Notes: generated by a model not told the origin, from the sequence alone. DNA of 56,064 nt from Syntrophomonadaceae bacterium (GCA_012522955.1 JAAYJK010000130.1:1-56064); one strand, 5' to 3'; counted from the first letter of the stretch, positions 44,917-54,876 are shown. Numbers and translations are program-made.

Positions 44917-47397
44917 TTAAGCTTTAGCGATAATAATTTTTTCATCTACTGCATCTACCAGCAGCTTATCTCCCGGGACTACCGTTTTTCGCAAAATCTC
45001 CTCTGAAATACTGTCTTCAACCAGTTTTTGCAGAGCCCTTTTCAATGGCCTGGCCCCATAACTAGGATCATAACCTTCTTTCATTATGAGCTGGCGTGCT
45101 CCTTCTCTTATTTCCATCTCATAGCCATTGTCTTTAACTCGCTGTTGCAAATCCTTTAAAAGTAAATCGACGATTTGAGCCAATTCCTCATCAGACAGAT
45201 TTTGAAATACTATCATTTCGTCCACCCGGTTAATAAACTCAGGCCGGAAGGTATGCTTCAATTGCTCCATGACCCGGTTTTTCATCTGGTCGTAATTCTG
45301 GGCCTCGTCAATAGCTCGATTAAAACCTACCTGCTTATTTTGCTTGATGGATTCTGCTCCTACATTGGAGGTCATAATTACCACCGTGTTCCTAAAGTCT
45401 ACTGTTCTACCATGCCCATCAGTGAGTCGTCCATCTTCCAGCACTTGCAGCAAAATGTTAAATACATCTGGATGGGCTTTTTCTATTTCGTCCAGCAAAA
45501 CAACGGAATAGGGTTTTCTTCTAACCCGCTCGGTAAGTTGGCCCCCTTCATCATAACCTACATATCCCGGGGGGGACCCTATCATCCTGGAAACTGCATG
45601 TTTTTCCATATACTCAGACATATCCAGGCGTATAATGGCATCCTCACTTCCGAACATGGCCTCGGCCAGTGCCCGAGCTAATTCCGTCTTGCCAACACCG
45701 GTGGGTCCAAGGAAAACAAAGGAGCCAATCGGACGTTTGGGGTTTTTTAAACCAGCCCGAGCTCTTCTAACCGCTCGAGCCACAGCTTTAACTGCTTCAT
45801 TCTGCCCCACCAGCCTTTGGTGGAGAATTTCTTCCAGCTTAACCAGTCTGTCGCTTTCCTCGGCTGCTAATTTGCTTACCGGTATACCGGTCCAGCTGGC
45901 AACTATCTGAGCGATTTCCTCCTCCCCGACTAAACCGAACTGTAAACTTCGCTGATTTAACCACTCTTTGCGTTCGGTATCCACTTCGTTTTTCAGTTTT
46001 TGTTCTTCGTCCCTTAATTGGGCCGCTTTTTCATACTCCTGCCCATTGATAGCTTCTTCTTTCTCTTTTATTAGCTCCTGCAAGCGCAGCTCTTTTTGCT
46101 TAAGCTCCTCCGGCAAAATATAATTAGCCAGCCGCACCCGGGAAGAGGCTTCGTCAATGAGGTCAATAGCCTTATCCGGCAAAAAGCGATCACTTATATA
46201 ACGAGCCGATAGACGGGCTGCGGCTTCTATGGCTTCATCGGTAATCTTCACCCCATGATGGGCTTCATATCGATCCCGCAAACCTTTTAAAATCTCTATG
46301 CTTTCTTCAATAGTAGGCTCATCTACCGTAATCGGTTGAAATCTTCTTTCCAGGGCTGCATCTTTCTCAATATGTTTCCGGTATTCATCCAGGGTGGTGG
46401 CCCCTACACATTGAAATTCTCCCCGAGCCAAAGAAGGCTTCAGGATATTGGCAGCATCTATGGCTCCTTCGGCAGCACCGGCTCCAACAATGGTATGCAA
46501 TTCATCAATAAATACTATTACATCGCCGGCAGTTTTTATCTCATTGACAATTTTAGTCAAACGATCTTCAAATTCCCCTCGGTATTTGGTACCGGCAATC
46601 ATGGAGGATAAATCCAGGGCTACTACCCGTTTATTGGCCAGTATCTCAGGGACCTGATTCTCATTAATGCGTTGAGCCAGTCCTTCTACAATGGCAGTTT
46701 TACCCACCCCTGGGTCACCAATTAACACCGGATTGTTTTTAGTGCGTCGCGATAATATCTGAATTACTCTTTCTATTTCCCCAGCTCTTCCGATCACCGG
46801 ATCCAATCTACTTTCTCCAGCATCCCTGGTTAAATCGCGGCTGAAAGAATCCAGGGTAGGGGTCTTGCTCCGCTGCTTTCGCTTGATCGGGCTTGGACTC
46901 CCAGTTTCCTGCCCGTTATCTCCCAGGTTGTGGTTATCGTAAGCTAAAGGGGTATCTCCTCCCAGCAGGATAAGTATCTGTTCTCTCAAGTCATCCAGTT
47001 TTACTCCCATGGATAACAATACCTGCCCTGCCACCCCATCTTCTTCATGTAGTATGGCCAGGAGCAAATGTTCGGTACCTACATAGTTAACTCCCTGTAA
47101 TCTGGCCTCCTCAAAGGATAGATTGAAAACCTTTTTGGCCCCTGGAGTAATGGGCAGATCACCGACCGCCGGCTCACTGCTGTCTCCTTTTTCTCCAATC
47201 AACTTGGTGACTTCTGTTCTAACCTTCTCCAGGTCGGTACCCATGCTTATGAGGGCCTTGGCTCCTACTCCTTCTCCTTCACGCAACACCCCTAATAATA
47301 TGTGCTCGGTTCCAATTGCCAAGTGATTTAGCTGTCTGGCTTCCTCCTGGGCATGGATAACCGCATTTCTAGCTCTTTGAGTAAATCTTCTAAACAT
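44917..47397 (-). CDS. clpC: ATP-dependent Clp protease ATPase ClpC
   Basis: This 826-aa Hsp100 ATPase unfolds proteins for ClpP. It has two N-terminal Clp repeats (about residues 1-140), AAA1 with GDPGVGKTAIVEGLA near 215, a UVR motif (KEKEEAINGQEYEKAAQLRDEE) and AAA2 with GPTGVGKTELARAL near 555. It is the last gene of the ctsR-mcsA-mcsB-clpC operon. McsB would target it through arginine phosphorylation of substrates. Confidence 0.98.
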   Translation of the reverse strand: MFRRFTQRARNAVIHAQEEARQLNHLAIGTEHILLGVLREGEGVGAKALISMGTDLEKVRTEVTKLIGEKGDSSEPAVGDLPITPGAKKVFNLSFEEARLQGVNYVGTEHLLLAILHEEDGVAGQVLLSMGVKLDDLREQILILLGGDTPLAYDNHNLGDNGQETGSPSPIKRKQRSKTPTLDSFSRDLTRDAGESRLDPVIGRAGEIERVIQILSRRTKNNPVLIGDPGVGKTAIVEGLAQRINENQVPEILANKRVVALDLSSMIAGTKYRGEFEDRLTKIVNEIKTAGDVIVFIDELHTIVGAGAAEGAIDAANILKPSLARGEFQCVGATTLDEYRKHIEKDAALERRFQPITVDEPTIEESIEILKGLRDRYEAHHGVKITDEAIEAAARLSARYISDRFLPDKAIDLIDEASSRVRLANYILPEELKQKELRLQELIKEKEEAINGQEYEKAAQLRDEEQKLKNEVDTERKEWLNQRSLQFGLVGEEEIAQIVASWTGIPVSKLAAEESDRLVKLEEILHQRLVGQNEAVKAVARAVRRARAGLKNPKRPIGSFVFLGPTGVGKTELARALAEAMFGSEDAIIRLDMSEYMEKHAVSRMIGSPPGYVGYDEGGQLTERVRRKPYSVVLLDEIEKAHPDVFNILLQVLEDGRLTDGHGRTVDFRNTVVIMTSNVGAESIKQNKQVGFNRAIDEAQNYDQMKNRVMEQLKHTFRPEFINRVDEMIVFQNLSDEELAQIVDLLLKDLQQRVKDNGYEMEIREGARQLIMKEGYDPSYGARPLKRALQKLVEDSISEEILRKTVVPGDKLLVDAVDEKIIIAKA

Positions 47398-47399
47398 AT

Positions 47400-48500
47400 T
47401 TACTCCTCCTTTCCTAATTCGACTTCACTCTGCTTGCTTTTAAACAGAATTTCCTTAATAACTTCGGCTCTTTTAACATCGCGCATAAAAGCTTCCATTT
47501 CACCACCTGATCTTTTCTGCAGGTGGGCAGGTTTTATGGCTACCACCAATTGGTTTATAAGATAGGGGCTAATTCCTTGAATTATCCCTAAGTCCATTCC
47601 CAGACGAACATCGGAAAGAAGGGTTAATGCTTCATTGGAATTAATAACTCTTGCATGGGTCAAAATCCCATAAGCTCTTCCAACCCGGTCTTCCAATTGA
47701 TACCTCATGTCCTGCTGCAGGCTCTTACGCAATATTTTTTCTTGTTCAACCATCTGGCGAGTTATAATACCCAGATTGGTAATAATTTCATTTTCGCTTT
47801 GACCCAGGGTAATCTGATTGGATAACTGCACATAGTTTCCTATAATTTCAGTTCCTTCTCCATAAAGTCCTCGTACCGCCATTCCCAGCTGATGAATATT
47901 CTGAAATATTCGACTTCTCTGTCCACTGATGGCTATCCCTGGCAGGTGCAGCATAACTGAAGCCCGCATGCCGGTTCCAACATTGGTTGGACAGGAGGTC
48001 AGATAACCCCGCTGTTCGTTAAAGGCGAAATCCAGTCGCTTTTCCAACTCATCATCAACTATCTGAGCCAGCTCATGGCATTTCTCCAGCTGTAAACCAG
48101 GTAACACAACCTGTATCCGCAAGTGATCTTCCTCATTTATCATTATGGCAATAGATCCATCTTCACTGACTAATAAACCGCGATTAGCATCTTCTGCTAC
48201 CCCATGCTCCGGGCTTATCAGGTGCTTTTCCACCAATATCTGCCGATCCCAGGCCGAAATTTCATTAAAGCTTAGGAGCTTTAATGACGATAAAAGCCCA
48301 TTATCGCTCTGCCTCCAGGCCTCGCTTATCTCCTGCATGGATTGCTGGGCCTTTTCAGCATTCATAAAATAGGGAAAGCTTATATCTTGCAGATTACGAG
48401 CTAAACGAATGCGGCTACTAATAACTATATCCGACTCCTTGCCTTCCTTAGCATCCATCCAGGCTACAAAATTCCCATTCAGCAAATCATTCTCGCTCAC
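47400..48500 (-). CDS. mcsB: Protein arginine kinase McsB
   Basis: This 366-aa kinase of the phosphagen-kinase family phosphorylates arginines on proteins as a degradation tag for ClpCP. It has VISSRIRLARNLQDISFPYF near residue 26 and TSCPTNVGTGMRASVMLHLP near 168 for ATP/substrate binding. It overlaps mcsA by 4 bp and lies 2 bp before clpC. Confidence 0.97.
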   Translation of the reverse strand: MSENDLLNGNFVAWMDAKEGKESDIVISSRIRLARNLQDISFPYFMNAEKAQQSMQEISEAWRQSDNGLLSSLKLLSFNEISAWDRQILVEKHLISPEHGVAEDANRGLLVSEDGSIAIMINEEDHLRIQVVLPGLQLEKCHELAQIVDDELEKRLDFAFNEQRGYLTSCPTNVGTGMRASVMLHLPGIAISGQRSRIFQNIHQLGMAVRGLYGEGTEIIGNYVQLSNQITLGQSENEIITNLGIITRQMVEQEKILRKSLQQDMRYQLEDRVGRAYGILTHARVINSNEALTLLSDVRLGMDLGIIQGISPYLINQLVVAIKPAHLQKRSGGEMEAFMRDVKRAEVIKEILFKSKQSEVELGKEE

Positions 48501-49027
48501 TTGCTTCCCTCCTCATTTATCACCTTTTCCAATATCTTAATTTGATCTCTAATCTCCGCAGCCTGTTCATAATTTTCTTCTTTAATCGTCTGCTGCAGCT
48601 GGGCTTTTAGTTCATCCATTTCCTTTTTCAAAAAAAGCTTCTGACCTCCCCGCAGGGGAATCTTGCCCACATGGCGACTGTTGCCATGAATACGCCTCAG
48701 GGTAGGTTCTAGTTCATTATCAAAAGCCTGGTAGCATTGAGAACAGCCTAGCTTTCCTGTCTGTTTAATATCTGAAAATACCATGCCACAGTTGTTGCAG
48801 CGGCTGTTATGAGCCAGAGAATGCATATCCTGCAGGTTAAAACCGCCGCCCAGGAAACTGCCTAGAAAATTGGGAATGGAAAACTTTTTATCCTGGTCAA
48901 ACAATAGAAAACCCTTTTTAGCAGCACACTCAGTACATAAATGTACGTCAAATTTCTTACCATTAACCATCTGGGTTAAATGAACCGTAGCTGGTTTTTG
49001 CTTACAATCATCACAAAACATATCCAT
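48497..49027 (-). CDS. mcsA: McsA, activator of McsB
   Basis: This 176-aa zinc protein has three CxxC pairs (CDDC, CTEC, CNNC, and CSQC) in the first 90 residues and a C-terminal UVR motif (TIKEENYEQAAEIRDQIKIL). It stimulates McsB. It is translationally coupled to mcsB. Confidence 0.96.
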   Translation of the reverse strand: MDMFCDDCKQKPATVHLTQMVNGKKFDVHLCTECAAKKGFLLFDQDKKFSIPNFLGSFLGGGFNLQDMHSLAHNSRCNNCGMVFSDIKQTGKLGCSQCYQAFDNELEPTLRRIHGNSRHVGKIPLRGGQKLFLKKEMDELKAQLQQTIKEENYEQAAEIRDQIKILEKVINEEGSK

Positions 49028-49038
49028 CCTCCTATAGC

Positions 49039-49476
49039 TTACTGATTCAAATTCAGATACTCATTAAGAGCTCGGGCTACTGAATTATAAAGGTGTTGTC
49101 TATCCTCATCCTTTAGCGTGCTGGAAACAGATAATACAATGTGTTTTAACATACTGCTCTCTTTAGGGTCCAGCATCTTATTTTCTTCCAGTTCATTAAT
49201 GAGCTGAAAGAATTTTTCGGCATCGTTTATGGTACAAATATCGCTACTGATGGTAAAACGAGTAATACGAACAAAGCCCTTGCCGCCTCGGCGACTTTCA
49301 GTACGATAACCAAATTTCTCTTGAAATCTGGTGGAAATAACATAAGTAACCTGGGACGGTACACAGGAAAAGGTTTCCGCCAATTCTGTCCGCTGGATCT
49401 CTATCTGTTTCTCTTCACTTCTATCTATCAATACCTTTAAATATTGTTCTATTTTATCGGCCAGGCTTTTTTTCAC
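49039..49476 (-). CDS. ctsR: Class III heat-shock repressor CtsR
   Basis: This 145-aa repressor has an N-terminal winged HTH (FSCVPSQVTYVISTRFQEKF) with the glycine-rich wing RRGGKGFVRI. It represses the clp genes and is released by heat or by McsB. It leads the operon and has an operator over its own promoter. Confidence 0.97.
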   Translation of the reverse strand: MKKSLADKIEQYLKVLIDRSEEKQIEIQRTELAETFSCVPSQVTYVISTRFQEKFGYRTESRRGGKGFVRITRFTISSDICTINDAEKFFQLINELEENKMLDPKESSMLKHIVLSVSSTLKDEDRQHLYNSVARALNEYLNLNQ

Positions 49477-49488
49477 AGCTTTCTCCCA

Positions 49489-49505
49489 TTTGACTTTATT
49501 TGACT
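49489..49505 (-). promoter_or_regulatory. CtsR operator
   Basis: The minus strand reads AGTCAAATAAAGTCAAA, matching the CtsR heptad repeat (AGTCAAA twice, 3 bp apart). It lies just downstream of the -10 box, around the transcription start. Confidence 0.93.
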
Positions 49506-49515
49506 TTCTTTGTCT

Positions 49516-49521
49516 ATTATA
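49516..49521 (-). promoter_or_regulatory. -10 box of the ctsR operon
   Basis: TATAAT on the minus strand, with only a weak -35 (TTTATT) 17 bp upstream. The start should be near the CtsR operator. Confidence 0.6.
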
Positions 49522-49597
49522 ATATTAAAGGTAAAAAAAATAAACCCTTAGTTAAAAGGATTTATGTTTTTACGCATACTTATACTAGAGCAATAAT

Positions 49598-50338
49598 TTA
49601 TCGGGATAGGTATTTGCTCTTTAAGACCTGCCCCACAAACAAGGGTAAGCAAATCTGCCTTTTAATCCGATTTGGTTCAGACAGCAATCGATACATCCAC
49701 TCCAGATTAAGCTTGATAAAGCATTCCGGTGCCCGCTTTTTTTCTCCCGCAATAACATCCAGGCTTCCACCTACGCCAATACATACCCTTACTTCCAAGT
49801 CCTTTTTATGCTCATATATCCAGAATTCCTGGCGGGGAGCACCCAGGGCTACCAATAAAATATCGGGCTGAAGCTTGTTAATATTCTCTATTACCGCCGA
49901 CATATCCTGAGCATTATGATAGCCATGGTCACTGCCAACAATTTGCAGTCCGGGATAGATTTGCTGAAGAGTGTAAGCGGCTTGCTTGGCTATCCCCGGA
50001 GCAGCACCCAACAAGAACAACTTCCATCCTTGCTTGGCTGCCTCCTCACTTACTCGATAAGCCAATTCGATTCCGGTTACCCTATTACTGATTTCATAGC
50101 CCAATAACCGGGCCGCCCATACAATGCCAATTCCGTCCGGGGTTACTAAACCCGCCGAGTTTATAATGGCTTGCAGGAGCTGGTCTTGCTGGGCTAAATA
50201 GGCTATCTCTGCATTTAGAGTAACTATCTGCTGGGTACCAGGGTCTCGGATCATAGTTTTAATCTTTTCCATTACCCCGTTCATATCCAGCAAATCTATA
50301 TAAGACCCTATTATCTTAGCTTTTGGCCTCTCCGGCAT
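49598..50338 (-). CDS. WecG/TagA/CpsF-family glycosyltransferase
   Basis: This enzyme of about 246 aa is likely an N-acetylmannosamine transferase to an undecaprenyl-linked sugar in cell-wall polymer synthesis. The family motifs TPDGIGIVWAARLLG (about residue 67), LFLLGAAPGIAKQA, and LVALGAPRQEFWI near 165 are present. The ATG at 50338 is five to six bases after GAGG; ATGs slightly upstream lack a site. It lies between mbl/mreB and ctsR, pointing the same way. Confidence 0.92.
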   Translation of the reverse strand: MPERPKAKIIGSYIDLLDMNGVMEKIKTMIRDPGTQQIVTLNAEIAYLAQQDQLLQAIINSAGLVTPDGIGIVWAARLLGYEISNRVTGIELAYRVSEEAAKQGWKLFLLGAAPGIAKQAAYTLQQIYPGLQIVGSDHGYHNAQDMSAVIENINKLQPDILLVALGAPRQEFWIYEHKKDLEVRVCIGVGGSLDVIAGEKKRAPECFIKLNLEWMYRLLSEPNRIKRQICLPLFVGQVLKSKYLSR

Positions 50339-50422
50339 ATTCATCCTCATTTCTCTAAAGAATAATATTTTCCCTTATTACCGGCCGGACCGGGTATACT
50401 TTGCCCCTTATGTACTATCTCA

Positions 50423-51454
50423 CTATCTCAGTCTCTTGATTCCTTTTTTCTTGGTTTGCCTAAGTACCGATATCTGTTCCAAGGCTTTTCCGGTACCTAT
50501 GGCTACACAGGAGATGGCATCTTCAGCAATATGCACCGGCAGATTGGTTTCCTGGCTCAGAAGTATATCCAGCCCGTGTAATAATGATCCTCCACCGGTC
50601 ATGACTATTCCATTGTTTACTATATCTGCAGCCAGTTCTGGAGGAGTTATTTCCAGAACCTTTTTTACTTCTTCGATTATTGCTTCCACGGGTTCTTTCA
50701 TAGCCTTAAAACTCTCTTCTGAGTTTATTTGAATGTTTTTGGGAAGTCCGGTCAATAAATCTCGTCCCCTTACTTCCATGAAGCGATTTCGGCTCTCATC
50801 ATTGACCCAGGCAGTCCCGATCCTGACTTTTATCTCTTCCGCAGTAGGTTCTCCTATCAACAAATTATATTCCCGCCGAATATATCGAATTATAGCTTCA
50901 TCAAACTTGTCCCCTCCCATTCTAAGGGAAGAATCACAGACTATACCACCCAGGGAAAGAACTGCTATATCGGTAGTTCCTCCTCCAATATCCACTACCA
51001 TGTTGCCACTGGCATCAGATATGTTTATTCCTGCTCCTAATGCCGCCGCTAAAGGTTCCTCCACTATAAAAGACTGCCGGGCACCGGAAGAAACAGTAGC
51101 CTGGTTAACCGCTCGCTCTTCTACATCGGTGGCTCCAGTTGGTATACAGACAATAACCCTGGGTTTGAATAAAAGTCTTTTTCCCACTACTTTTTTGATA
51201 AAATAAGTCAGCATTTTCTCAGTTGTATCATAATCAGCAATGACTCCTTCTTTAAGTGGCCTAATGGCTACAATATGCCCTGGGGTCCTTCCTATCATCT
51301 TACGGGCAGCTTCTCCTACCGCAATGGTTCTATGAGTATTTTTATCAATGGCTACTACTGAAGGCTCATGTAATACAATACCTTTGCCTTTTTTGAAAAT
51401 TAGTACACTGGCTGTTCCAAGATCGATCCCAATATCTTCGCTGGCGAAAAACAT
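50423..51454 (-). CDS. mbl: MreB/Mbl-family cell-shape protein
   Basis: This bacterial actin of about 343 aa has IGIDLGTASVLIF as phosphate 1, VVDIGGGTTDIAVLSLG as phosphate 2 and NGIVMTGGGSLLHGLD as the adenosine motif. It guides wall synthesis along the cell. Next to spoIIID it matches Mbl/MreBH of Firmicutes, not the mreBCD operon. The ATG at 51454 fits family N-termini; the AGGAGGG site is 12 bases away, and a TTG at 51463 is also possible. Confidence 0.93.
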   Translation of the reverse strand: MFFASEDIGIDLGTASVLIFKKGKGIVLHEPSVVAIDKNTHRTIAVGEAARKMIGRTPGHIVAIRPLKEGVIADYDTTEKMLTYFIKKVVGKRLLFKPRVIVCIPTGATDVEERAVNQATVSSGARQSFIVEEPLAAALGAGINISDASGNMVVDIGGGTTDIAVLSLGGIVCDSSLRMGGDKFDEAIIRYIRREYNLLIGEPTAEEIKVRIGTAWVNDESRNRFMEVRGRDLLTGLPKNIQINSEESFKAMKEPVEAIIEEVKKVLEITPPELAADIVNNGIVMTGGGSLLHGLDILLSQETNLPVHIAEDAISCVAIGTGKALEQISVLRQTKKKGIKRLR

Positions 51455-51545
51455 GGTTGGCAAGGCCCTCCTCGACATTTTTCATAATTATACCATTATT
51501 AATCTCTCAGGTTATTAATATGTGATTAATATTGTTACTATTTTC

Positions 51546-51812
51546 TTATGAGCTCACTTCCTTGCTGCTCGCAGCATATTTCTGTCGAGTGGCTTCTCCT
51601 CCTCTAATGTGTCTTTCCGCCTTGTTTTTTTCCAATACTTCTTTTACCTGTTCGGCGAGTTTGATGTCGATCCGAGGCAGTCGTTCTGATACATCCTTGT
51701 GCACCGTGCTCTTGGATATGCCAAATATCTCCGCAGTCTGTCTTACTGTGTTAGATGTTTTTATAATGTAATGGGCTACCTTAACCGCTCTTTTTCTAAT
51801 ATAATTTTGCAT
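51546..51812 (-). CDS. spoIIID: Sporulation transcription factor SpoIIID
   Basis: This 88-aa HTH protein controls mother-cell genes in sporulation. The HTH (TVRQTAEIFGISKSTVHKDV) and basic tail match the B. subtilis protein. It precedes the Mbl-like gene, the conserved Firmicutes order. Confidence 0.97.
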   Translation of the reverse strand: MQNYIRKRAVKVAHYIIKTSNTVRQTAEIFGISKSTVHKDVSERLPRIDIKLAEQVKEVLEKNKAERHIRGGEATRQKYAASSKEVSS

Positions 51813-51914
51813 CCCAGTCCTCCCGCCAATGAAATTATTTAAATATATTCAATTGCCCGGCAGGAGAGAACAACCTGAAGCTTTTTTGATTATTTTTACC
51901 GGTTCATCACAGAA

Positions 51915-52847
51915 TCAATAATTCAACTTTTCTAGGCGGATGTTCTTATAGTAGTGAGATAATATTTGCCGATAACCTTTTCCCTGCTGGGCCATGCCAT
52001 TGGCTCCATATTGACATAAGCCCACTCCATGCCCATATCCTCTGCTATTGATAATTAATTCTTTTGACTCCTTTTTTAGCTCCCAATTAGTAGAAGGTAG
52101 GTTAAATAGTTGACGAAAGCTGCCTGCGGATATGAGCTGGTCATTGACCCTAAGCTCACGAGCTCTGCCGCTATCACTTTTTTGACTGATTTCAATATGG
52201 GCACTATCGTTGCCAGTCAGCTTATCCTGTAGCATTCCTAATGAAATCACCTGAGTGCTTTCATAATAATCAGACTCACTGCAATAATTGCACTTTACAC
52301 TTTGCAGATAGGGTATGTCGGATCCCCAAGCTGCAGCTGCGCTCTCCGTATAGCCTCCGCAAGTGGAATGATATAGAGCATCAATAGGTAAATCCTTATA
52401 GCTGATTAATTCTCCCCGGGTAGCAGACACTGCTGACTGGATTTTCTCTTTAAGCTCCTCATAGCGAGCCGGATGCAGCTCTTGAAATCCCTCCCAGGAA
52501 ACATAGGCCTGGCAGCAGTTTATATCATCGGAAAGATTAGCATTTAGAGGATAAGGCTTCCTGTCCAAAATTTTTTTGCAAGCATAGGTGCGGGCGCATA
52601 CAGCCTGAGCCTTCAAAGCTTCCAGCTCAAAAGAAGCGGGCATTTCAGCCGCCACTACTCCAGCCACATATTTTTCTATTTCCAGCTCAATGACCTGTCC
52701 CGATTGATGGAGGAATAATCTAATGATAGGTTGAGGTATTGTTTCCTGCACAGGTTGCACTTTAAGATTTGCAGCAATAGCTATAATCAGCACCATCATC
52801 ATAACCACTAAGCTCAGTTTTTTCATGTATATTTTTTTGCTTTTCAT
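51915..52847 (-). CDS. spoIID: Stage II sporulation protein D
   Basis: This 310-aa protein has an N-terminal membrane anchor (LSLVVMMMVLIIAIAANL) and is a lytic transglycosylase needed for engulfment. The catalytic Glu lies in GVVAAEMPASFELEALKAQA. The zinc and active-site region is YHSTCGGYTESAAAAWGSDI. No clear ribosome site precedes either start Met. spoIIQ, which follows spoIID in B. subtilis, is not present before spoIIID. Confidence 0.95.
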   Translation of the reverse strand: MKSKKIYMKKLSLVVMMMVLIIAIAANLKVQPVQETIPQPIIRLFLHQSGQVIELEIEKYVAGVVAAEMPASFELEALKAQAVCARTYACKKILDRKPYPLNANLSDDINCCQAYVSWEGFQELHPARYEELKEKIQSAVSATRGELISYKDLPIDALYHSTCGGYTESAAAAWGSDIPYLQSVKCNYCSESDYYESTQVISLGMLQDKLTGNDSAHIEISQKSDSGRARELRVNDQLISAGSFRQLFNLPSTNWELKKESKELIINSRGYGHGVGLCQYGANGMAQQGKGYRQILSHYYKNIRLEKLNY

Positions 52848-52888
52848 GTATTAATTTTATTAAAGGGTTAAGGGATTTATGACCGGTG

Positions 52889-54130
52889 CTATCCTCGATG
52901 AATCTTGGCTCCTGCCCCATTTAATTTTTCCACTATATTCTCATAGCCTCGATCAATATGGTGGCTATTAGCAATACAGGTAGTCCCTTCAGCCATTAAT
53001 CCGGCAATTAGCAAGGCAGCTCCGGCTCGTAAATCGGTAGCCTTTACCTGAGCTCCCCCCAGGCAACCTACTCCTTTAACAATGGCGGTTCTGCCTTCAA
53101 TTTTTATGTTGGCACCCATGCGCATCAATTCTTGCGCATGCATAAAACGATTTTCAAATACTGATTCCGTTATTACGCTGCTACCTGAAGTATGACTTAG
53201 GTAAGCCATGAATTGAGCCTGCATATCAGTGGGAAAACCAGGATAAGGAAGGGTTTTGATATATATTGGTTTTATGGGCCCCAATCTTTCTACTCTTATT
53301 GATTTATCCCTTTCCTCCACCTTAGCTCCGCTCTCCACCAGTTTTGCGCTAGTGGCCTTTACATGTTCAGGAATAACATTGTTTATTAATAGATTGCCGC
53401 CGGTAGCGGCAGCGGCTACCATGTAGGTCCCAGCTTCGATACGGTCCGGAATTGGAGTATAGGTGCATCCATGCAGCCTTTTTCGTCCTTCTATTTTAAT
53501 CAGGTTGCTTCCGGCCCTATGAATACTACCGCCCATTCGGTTTATAAAATTAGCCAGATCCACTACTTCTGGTTCCAGAGCTGCGTTCTCAATGAATGTG
53601 GTACCCTGAGCTAAAGCGGCAGCCATCATCAAATTCTCAGTAGCACCTACACTGGGAAAATCCAAGTAGATGTGATTTCCTTGAAGTTCCCGGGCTTGGG
53701 CTATAACATTGCCTCCGCTCAACTTAATCCTGGCTCCCAAGGCTTCAAAACCTTTTAAGTGCAAGTCAATGGGTCGGGTTCCTATAGCACAACCTCCCGG
53801 CAGGGATATCTTAACCGTCTTTCTAGTGGCCAGAATGGGCCCCATAAGCAACAAGGAGGCTCTAATCTGTCTAACCAGCTCATAATCAGGAAATATATTA
53901 CTAATAAAGCTCTTTACGCTTAATTGACCCTGGCTTTTAGATACGGAAGCCCCCAGGTTTTTTAACAGCTTTTTCACAATTTCTACGTCATTTATTTCCG
54001 GCACCCTATGAATACAAACCTCTTCCTCGCTTAAAAGGGCAGCGATTAAAATTGGTAATATGGCATTTTTCGAAGTACTGATCTCTACCTCTCCCTGTAA
54101 AGTCCCTTTACCTTCTACTAATAATTCCAT
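52889..54130 (-). CDS. murA: UDP-N-acetylglucosamine 1-carboxyvinyltransferase
   Basis: This 413-aa enzyme starts peptidoglycan synthesis by adding enolpyruvate to UDP-GlcNAc. The fosfomycin-target cysteine is in LPGGCAIGTRPIDLHL (about residue 115). KNAILPILIAALL near the start and the C-terminal DLRAGAALLIAGL are conserved. The order ywmB-murA-spoIID is as in Firmicutes. Confidence 0.97.
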   Translation of the reverse strand: MELLVEGKGTLQGEVEISTSKNAILPILIAALLSEEEVCIHRVPEINDVEIVKKLLKNLGASVSKSQGQLSVKSFISNIFPDYELVRQIRASLLLMGPILATRKTVKISLPGGCAIGTRPIDLHLKGFEALGARIKLSGGNVIAQARELQGNHIYLDFPSVGATENLMMAAALAQGTTFIENAALEPEVVDLANFINRMGGSIHRAGSNLIKIEGRKRLHGCTYTPIPDRIEAGTYMVAAAATGGNLLINNVIPEHVKATSAKLVESGAKVEERDKSIRVERLGPIKPIYIKTLPYPGFPTDMQAQFMAYLSHTSGSSVITESVFENRFMHAQELMRMGANIKIEGRTAIVKGVGCLGGAQVKATDLRAGAALLIAGLMAEGTTCIANSHHIDRGYENIVEKLNGAGAKIHRG

Positions 54131-54147
54131 TATTTCACCTGCTTACC

Positions 54148-54876
54148 CTAATAATCACCCATGATCAAAGGTTGTCCAATATATACTATAGCTTCCTGCT
54201 GGCGCTGAATGCTTCTGGCGGCTACCTGCACATTATACTTTTGCTCTTGCACTGTAATTCCATTGTCAAATAATGGGGTGAAGGAAGCCATGCTGCTGGC
54301 ATTATCATCTTCATAAAGCTCTCCGCCCTTAGCCCCCAGGTTATCAATTATTACCTGTATTATGGCAGCTCTTGATTCCTTATCCAGATAATGATTTATT
54401 TTGCCGGTGTATAGATAATAATACTGCCAGTCCAGTTCATCCTTATGCAATTTTTTTTCAACCTGAGCTAGATCTGCATTGGCTGTGGGGCTGATCACCT
54501 TAAGCAGAAAATAACTCTCGTTTTTATTCTTATCTGTTTGGGCTGATATATAGTAACTAAGTTGCCGGTCTTGAAAAGTATATCTAAGCAGGATATCCGA
54601 TTCCCTTTCCTTTTTAAGCTCTGGGGAGGCTGGAGCAAATCCCAAGGCATGGAGAATCTCCAGGGATCTTCTCTCCAGCTCCTCCTCTTCTAGCTTATGG
54701 TTTATTTTTGCCCAGCAATCAAGTCGTGATTCCAGTGAAATTGCACCGATTGATGCAAAAGATAGGTAATATGGAGATGAACTTTTAATTTTTCGGTCAA
54801 CCTGTTCATCAATAGCGTATCCGCTTAAGCTACATAGGCCAGCAAATATGGTCAGATAGATTACTACTCGTTTTAT
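54148..54876 (-). CDS. ywmB: YwmB-family secreted protein with a non-standard ATA start
   Basis: The coding frame runs from an ATA at 54876 to the stop at 54148 (242 aa), close to the 247 aa of B. subtilis YwmB. The N-terminus reads KRVVIYLTIFAGLCSLSGYA after the start, a good signal peptide. No ATG, GTG or TTG occurs in frame between the TAG at 54922-54924 and a TTG at 54645. The TTG would cut off the signal peptide and about 78 residues. GGGGAG lies six bases before the ATA. YwmB function is unknown; the location upstream of murA-spoIID is conserved. A sequence error or strain-specific mutation is the alternative. Confidence 0.75.
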   Translation of the reverse strand: MKRVVIYLTIFAGLCSLSGYAIDEQVDRKIKSSSPYYLSFASIGAISLESRLDCWAKINHKLEEEELERRSLEILHALGFAPASPELKKERESDILLRYTFQDRQLSYYISAQTDKNKNESYFLLKVISPTANADLAQVEKKLHKDELDWQYYYLYTGKINHYLDKESRAAIIQVIIDNLGAKGGELYEDDNASSMASFTPLFDNGITVQEQKYNVQVAARSIQRQQEAIVYIGQPLIMGDY

